This document shows, in pieces, positions 58,426-64,000 of a DNA stretch of 64,000 nucleotides. The notes beneath the pieces are model-generated. The model had not been told where the DNA came from. It did no database searches and saw nothing but the letters and a program-made list of their open reading frames with translations. Location of the stretch: contig CAMGYJ010000004.1 of the NCBI GenBank assembly GCA_946122785.1, forward strand, positions 17,630,150-17,694,149. Reading direction: 5' to 3'. A program made the translations under genes and the position numbers. This DNA comes from Linum tenue (Eukaryota; Streptophyta; Magnoliopsida; Malpighiales; Linaceae). The stretch's first letter is position 1; each line of letters opens with the position of its first letter.

Positions 58426-59200
58426 TTCTAGATTATCCTAGCTATATTATAAATTTCTAGATGAATTGTATTTTTACAATTATTATTTTATAGAGTTAAA
58501 AATACATGTATTTATGTAGGTTGGTTCTCAATAATTATTATCTTATTATTTTATTATTTTTTACACTGACTCAAGTCGAGAAATAATTAATTTATACTGA
58601 AATATTAATCTAAATAGGTTATAATGTAATTATTTTCAAAATATTCATTACATTATTTTATACAATTAATAGTTTTATCACAACAAAATAACATAGACCA
58701 AACTAGAAACACTTAACAATTTGAATCAAGAATTAAGAACAAAACAACCATAGAACTTCACATGAATTGCCACAAGTCGGCCAACTCGCTGGCCACAAAC
58801 TAGTTACTATGGATAATCGTGTAGGGTTTAGGAGAGTTAGCTATATATACTTCATTTTGAAACTATTATTAATATATATAAAGCCAAAGTCAGATTATTG
58901 TTGACTAAGAGTAATTAATTATCACCCATTCTCATTTTTTCACAGTGAGTGTGCGTGAGCCACAATGCTTTATTTCAACTGGGCTTCGGATTTATAAAGG
59001 GTGGCTTTTGAGCCTGCCTTACCTTTTTGCTTGGAATTTCTAATGGGCTTTGACAACTGAACGTCGCCTGACAAACCCACCAGCCGCGCCTGTCCCTGCC
59101 AACAAGAGTTATAAGGAACGAGCCGTCGAGAAATCTACTCCCATCATGCTATTGTTTCTCCCCGCAGGGGGGAGCTCCTCTCGCCGCAGCCCGTCGGAGC
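58426..59200. other. AT-rich spacer with a short GC-richer end
   Basis: Nothing recognisable to about 59040. From 59041 to 59200 a 50-codon frame (TNPPAAPVPANKSYKERAVEKS...) is GC-richer and could be part of a gene disrupted by the copia element, but I do not recognise it. Confidence 0.35.
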
Positions 59201-59460
59201 TGTTGAGTATTATGTATTTGGCCTCAAGGCCTTGTTGTATTAAAGGGCTCGGCCCATTAGGTTAGGTTAGAGATCTCGGCTAGGGTTACTGGAGAAGCCG
59301 AATGTGTATATATGTACTGTGTGTTATATGTGGGAGAACAAGGTAATAAGGAAAATAACGCCCCTCCCTTGGACTATTATTGTTCGATCACATTCGAACA
59401 AGGAAACCACGTAAATCTCGTCTCGTCCCTATTTCGATTATTGCTAAGTTACTATCAACA
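59201..59460 (+). repeat. 5' LTR of the copia element (260 bp)
   Basis: TG...CA ends with short inverted tips. The 3' copy is not present, so the border is inferred from the tips and the adjoining PBS. Confidence 0.8.
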
Positions 59461-59473
59461 TGGTATCATAGCC
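59461..59473 (+). other. Primer binding site (initiator tRNA-Met type, variant)
   Basis: TGGTATCATAGCC directly after the LTR, the common copia variant of TGGTATCAGAGC. Confidence 0.85.
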
Positions 59474-59474
59474 T

Positions 59475-61910
59475 ATGGATTCAGAAAGCATCAATACCCG
59501 TCTCAACTCGAAGCACTTCGCCTTGTGGGAGTTTCAATTTCGCACGTTCATCGAAGGCCAAGGATTCTTTGGATTCCTGGATGGCACTACAACGAAACCG
59601 ATCGTTCCTCCTTCCACCTTGCAGGAGCAAGCCAAGTGGATGCAATCGAAAGCCAAGGTCCGGTCCTGGATTCTGAAATCCGTTGACCCATCCATTGTTT
59701 TGGGGCTTCGTCTTCTTCCTACCTCAGCAGAGATGTGGAAGGCGCTGCGGGATATGTATGCTACGACAAGTGGGTCAGTTTGAGATAGAGGTAGAGCTGA
59801 GCAACCACTTTCAAGGAGACAAGGACATAGCTACGTACTATGACGCCGCCAAACTCCTGTGGAGAAAACATGATCTTCTCTCAGCGGCGTTGCTCCCGGG
59901 AGCTGCCTCGACAGAAGTACGGGTGGAGAAGGCCAAGGCTCGTACACTTTAATTCTTGGCGCGCCTGAAGCCAGAATATGAGGTCGCCCGATCGACCCTC
60001 CTCAATTGCGAAGGCCTTCAGTTGGAGCAAGTCCTCAACACCCTAATCCGAGAGGAAACCAGGTTACAAACCCAAGCTGGGATCGATGCTCGCCTTGGCA
60101 ACGTTGAACCCTCCGTTTTTGCAGCTGTGAAGGGAGGAGCTGGCTCGCACATAGGTGGAACCGAGAGGTTCGAAGCTGGGGACCCTACCGCATTCGCTAC
60201 CTACTGGTCTCCGTCAACGGCGCGCCGCGAAGTGGAATGCTTTCACTGTCATGCCAAGGGACACACCAAAAAGTATTGTAAACAAAGTGGCCATATCATT
60301 TAGGAGTGACCAGTTGCTCCACCACGTCCAGCGCACAACAATGGCATCGGGGGCAGCGGGAGTTCATCGCAGGTAGCACCATCTTGCACCACTAGCCATT
60401 GGCGTCACCAGCAAGGGTTGGCTGGGACTGATTCACGTCCTGTCTATGCCACGGAGCCCGCTCTAGGAGCTGAAGGGATCATGGTGACTCCCACGGTACT
60501 TGAGCACCTCGTCAATAAGGCCATAAAATCGGCTTTTGCTAGTCCCCAAGTATCCGGTAAGCTCCCTCGTTGGATTCGCGACTCTGCATGCTTTGATCAC
60601 ATGACAAGAAATACATCTAGTGTATGAAACATATCACTAGTTAATGATGTTTCGCTACAAGTGGCTAATGGGTCTTGTTTACCGGTTGCTGCTGGCATGA
60701 GATTGATTAAAGAAAATAATTTGGAACTACCGCACACATTTTATGTTCTGAATCTTGTGCTGAGTTTGGTGTTTGTTGGTCAGCTTACTGAAAGTGGTTG
60801 TAGTGTTGTATTTTCACCTTCTAGGTGTTCTTTTCAGGATCTGAAGATGAGGCGGGAGATAGGCAAGGGTAGCAGGCGCGGGCGAATCTACTACCTGGAG
60901 CAGCTCGACAAACTACCACCACCACCACCATCATCAGTTTTCTCGTGTCTTTCAGCGTCTTTGGTGTCTAGGTCGTCTCCTCAAACTGTTTTTTCGAGTC
61001 TTGGTAACCGCACTTTTTAGTTATGGCATGCCCGGTTAGGTCATCCCAACTCATCCCGATTAGGAACTATGTTCAAGAAACAATTATTTGGGGATAAGGT
61101 GCCACATTTATCAGATTTTTCTCGTACCAGTTACCTTATCAACTATCAAATGACTCCCATCTTGGGTCAAGAGAGTCCATACTTCAAGTTGTTTTCCAAA
61201 CATCCACCATACTCCCGTCTCCGTGTTTTTGGATGCCTGTGTTTTGTCCTTCTTCCTCGGTCTGAATGCACTAAGTTGACCTCTAATACCGCTCGCCGTG
61301 CTTTCCTCGGCTATAGAGACATTCATAAGGGCTATCTATGCTATGATCCCTCCCTTCGGCGTCTTCATATAACGCGTAATGTCATGTTTCTTGAGAGCCT
61401 GATGTTCTACTCGGCCTCCTCGGAGTCGTGTTCTCTCTTTGACACTTCCCTAGATCTTCCTTCCTTCCCATATGATGATGATGATGGTGATGACCTTCCT
61501 TATGACATGGATCCTCCGATCAGTCCCTCACCGGTCGCCTCTTCTCCCGCCCTCTCGTCCCAGTATCGTCCGACGTCTCCTCCACATCCTCTGCATCTCC
61601 TGCTCCATCGCCTCTACGTCGCTCCCTGCGTGCCAACTTGGGGCAGCCACCTGCCCGTCACTTGGACTATGTTTCTTTTCAGGTTGCTCCCGTCTCGGTT
61701 CCCACTCGCTACTCTCAGGCCAAGGGGAATCCCGTTTGGGATGCTGCAATGACGGATGAGATCTTGGCTCTCCATGTGATCAACACCTGGGTTGTTGTCC
61801 CTCGCCCACCTCCCGACATTCCGGTTGTTGGCAGAAAGTGGGTTTATGCTATCAATGTTCACTCTGATGGTTATATCGAGAGGCATAAGGCCCGGGTTGT
61901 TGCCTAAATT
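59475..61910 (+). pseudogene. Ty1/copia gag-pol polyprotein, decayed
   Basis: The ATG at 59475 opens a copia Gag (MDSESINTRLNSKHFALWEF...), with a frameshift near 59780 and a TAA at about 59950. A zinc knuckle, CFHCHAKGHTKKYC, lies near 60237-60281 before a TAG at 60301. A protease remnant may be WIRDSACFDHMT (60572-60607). The gag-pre-integrase motif LWHARLGHPNSSRLGTMF (61021-61074) is followed by a deletion that removes the integrase core and joins to its C-terminal part (LRVFGCLCFVLLP...AFLGYRDIHKGYLCYDP, about 61210-61350). A Pro/Ser-rich spacer and the first residues of RT (DEILALHVINTWVVVPRPP...VGRKWVYAI) follow, ending HKARVVA-stop at about 61908. Confidence 0.87.
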
Positions 61911-62049
61911 AACTATGACGAAAGACACTATGATGCTATCAATTCTATCTATGACGAAATTAACTACTCTTGCGTTGAATAATGTCTTTCTTTGTATACG
62001 CAGACTATTGTCTGGAATGTTCTTATCCATCATCGCTGTCGATCATCAT
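61911..62049. other. Junction between the copia remnant and the MULE arm
   Basis: Does not match the expected continuation of copia RT. It contains a repeated TATGAC.AAA...CTATGATGCTATCAATTCT style block. Origin unclear. Confidence 0.35.
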
Positions 62050-62492
62050 GCCAATAGCTTTTACTGCATCTAACGACAGCAGTGAAAGGGCGGGGATGCG
62101 GATAGCTGACGTGGACTGTAGGGTATTCCCCGCCTTCGTGGACTGCAGTGAATGCCCGCATTTTTCCATGTCAGCGATCCGCATCCCCGTCCCTTCCCCG
62201 TGGCCCTTAGATGCGGTGAGACAGAGATTATGATTTTCTTTTCATATCCGACGCCTCACCGCGTTACACAATAGCAGTGAGTGGTTCCCCGTTTTTGAGT
62301 AAAGTGGTGATACCTTCCCCACTTCAAACAAAAACGGTGATCATTTCCCCGCGTTTAACAAAAACAGTGATATGCTTGACTGTTATAGACAACGGCGGTG
62401 AATGTAAAACATGTATAGATCGGGAAATTTTTTTATATCGTATGTATTTTGAGAATTATTTTTAACAACGTGTGTATTTTGGGATTTTTTCC
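62050..62492. mobile_element. Orphan terminal arm of a second MULE
   Basis: The end GTGTATTTTGGGATTTTTTCC, read in complement, matches the left tip of the large MULE (GGAAAAAATCC...AAAATA.G..AGTT, then AATAATTCTCAAAATAC). The same CACCGC / GCGGTG word array follows inward (62060-62400), and TAGACAACGGCGGTGAATG matches 46682-46700. The candidate target duplication after the tip would be GAAGATATG (62493-62501), but no partner end was found in the window, so this is a solitary arm of the same family. Confidence 0.8.
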
Positions 62493-62562
62493 GAAGATAT
62501 GTTTTGGAGAGATGAGTGGTTGTGAGAAAAAGGAAAAGAAATAGAATTATGTATTATATTAA

Positions 62563-62584
62563 CTAGCACCGGGCCCGGGCCTTG
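62563..62584 (-). mobile_element. Possible Helitron 3' terminus
   Basis: On the minus strand the sequence ends AAGGCCCGGGCCCGGTG then CTAG, followed by T. Helitrons end in a short GC-rich hairpin followed by CTRR and insert between A and T. The 5' TC end would lie to the right, possibly beyond the window. Weak evidence: a single motif. Confidence 0.35.
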
Positions 62585-64000
62585 TCCGAGAGTTTGATTA
62601 TTATATATTTTGATGTGTTGTTGTCATTTATAATATATAATTTTCGGTATAGATAAAAAGATATATAGAAATGAATAACAAATATAAACAACTAATAGCG
62701 AAATTTAGAAAGTAAATGGTGTCTATTTATTTTGTATTTCATGTAGGACAACATGAGAGTTTCTTTTCATTACACACAAAATCAATCTTAATCATAAAAG
62801 AAAATGATTGTCCATTCATGTAGTTTAATCAAATATTTTTTCTCAATAGTTATCATCTTTATTCATCATGGTACGTTATAGATATGAAATTATATCATGT
62901 GAAAGAATATATAGGGCACATTAGAGATTGATCAACAATATGAAGTAGCATGTTGAAGATGTACCATGATGACGTGGAAACCACCCTCGATACAACATTA
63001 ACCTTACTTATTTTGCACAAACTAATATGCTATAGAATCTGTGACCATTTTTCATCCATGCATGAGAGTGTCGTTGTAGAAGATGTTAGAGAAACCAGAA
63101 AATGACCTTGTGCCAAGATTCAGAGTGAGCAATCTTAACATGAATCAATGGCTCGAGGCATAAAAGAAAAAATCAAATGAGTATTTTTTGCACTGCAGAA
63201 GTTATACTTAAAAGTTGAGCATTTCGATTCCTCATTGTTAACTTCAGTATTAATATTTTAATATGAAAGTAGAGGTAGACAAAACTGTGGGCAATGGAGA
63301 GCAAATTGAGCTCAAATGCTCAATACATAGGAGCTCACTTTGAAGACCAAATGTTAAAGTAACTTTGTGCCTTCATGTTGCATCTTGTTCTCCATAAAAT
63401 CCAAGGCATATTCAAATGTGAAACAAAAGCCTTTAATTATGCTCTCAAAAGAAACATAGGGAAAGACAATTAGATATAAAAAGAGATAATACCGCCATCT
63501 ATAATCTTAAACACTTGGGGGAGATGAACGAGTTTGAAGATGAGAGCCAAAGACATTGTCAAAAAGAGGTTCATTGAAAATTCAATATCAAGAAATCCAA
63601 TAAGAGTTGTACATGAAAAAGGTCTTGTGTTTCCTAGTCAATTAGATAGCCAAAAGCCAGAGAAATAGACAAAAAAAAAAAAATTATAACCTGCGAATTT
63701 GAAAGTCTGATACATGAAACAAAAAACCATTAATTTATAGTATGTATTCATCCCCATGACTTAACCCTTATCCCCATCCACATAACAATATCAACACAAT
63801 TCTATCAATGACCATTTACAAAACAAATAACAAAACTATAGGATATAGATAAAGATGTTCACAAATCACAACCACCAAACAATAGATCCACCATTCATTA
63901 ATGCTCAAGCTGTCAAGCATACGATTAGATGGAGTTTATCTCGACCAAAACATAAACATATAGCATGCGGTTTGGATTCAATCATTAAGCTAATTATTTC
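62585..64000. other. AT-rich spacer, no gene recognised
   Basis: No long open frames and no terminal repeats identified. It could be the body of the putative Helitron or ordinary intergenic DNA. Confidence 0.45.

Larger units (their letters stand above)
59201..61910 (+). mobile_element. Truncated Ty1/copia retrotransposon
   Basis: The 5' LTR (59201-59460, 260 bp) starts TGTTGAGTATTATG and ends CTATCAACA, with 6-bp inverted tips TGTTGA/TCAACA. It is followed at once by the primer site TGGTATCATAGCC. The internal part has gag, zinc knuckle, a pre-integrase segment, a deletion of most of integrase, and the start of reverse transcriptase, ending at about 61910. The 3' LTR is missing. Sequence after about 62050 belongs to a MULE arm. 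Confidence 0.88.

Overview
This window is nuclear DNA from a flowering plant, most likely a eudicot. It has intron-rich genes with GT-AG splice sites and AT-rich spacers, and nearly every plant transposon class is present and often nested. Only two loci look intact. One is a 12-exon nuclear poly(A) polymerase gene on the plus strand (CDS 27220-32272, predicted 763 aa). The other is a convergent 7-exon WAT1-related (nodulin MtN21/EamA-type) transporter gene on the minus strand (33112-34910, predicted 380 aa). Degraded pieces of these two genes lie elsewhere in the window: a WAT1-type exon near 680-890, and a poly(A) polymerase last exon that is split by a retrotransposon (47139-47151 and 55149-55330).

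Left arm (1-26290). In order, there is a WAT1 exon relic, a 1.7-kb minisatellite whose unit carries its own hairpin, a hAT-type MITE, and a CACTA-like terminus. Next is an 11-kb Athila-type LTR retrotransposon (7165-18143) that kept gag, protease and the ATHILA ORF but lost RT/RNase H/integrase. Its ATHILA ORF is split by a 531-bp inverted-repeat element made from another family's LTR (13209-13739). Beyond it lie a second CACTA-like terminus, two hAT MITEs (18683-19372 and 25571-26279, both with 8-bp target duplications), a microtubule end-binding protein (EB1) exon relic, a small TIR element, the 3' end of a second Athila-like element, and an RNase H-domain relic.

Middle (36682-46798). A 10.1-kb Mutator-like element (MULE) has long inverted repeats and a 9-bp target duplication. 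It carries a decayed MuDR-type transposase (plus strand) and a decayed plant-mobile-domain (PMD) gene (minus strand). Two solo LTRs are inserted in it.

Right arm (47139-64000). A Gag-only LTR element with 308-bp LTRs sits in the poly(A) polymerase exon relic. A young 6.2-kb Ty3/gypsy element (47576-53767, minus strand, 778-bp near-identical LTRs) sits inside that. Its gag-protease and RT-RNaseH-integrase frames are continuous except for one UGA codon, its pol frame runs into the 3' LTR, and no tRNA primer site is visible after the 5' LTR, where an 18-bp perfect inverted repeat spans the junction instead. Further right are a pogo/Tigger-like transposase tail, a truncated Ty1/copia element, an orphan MULE arm related to the large MULE, and a possible Helitron 3' end.

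All calls were made by reading the sequence. Family names rest on recognisable motifs and general knowledge, not on database searches.
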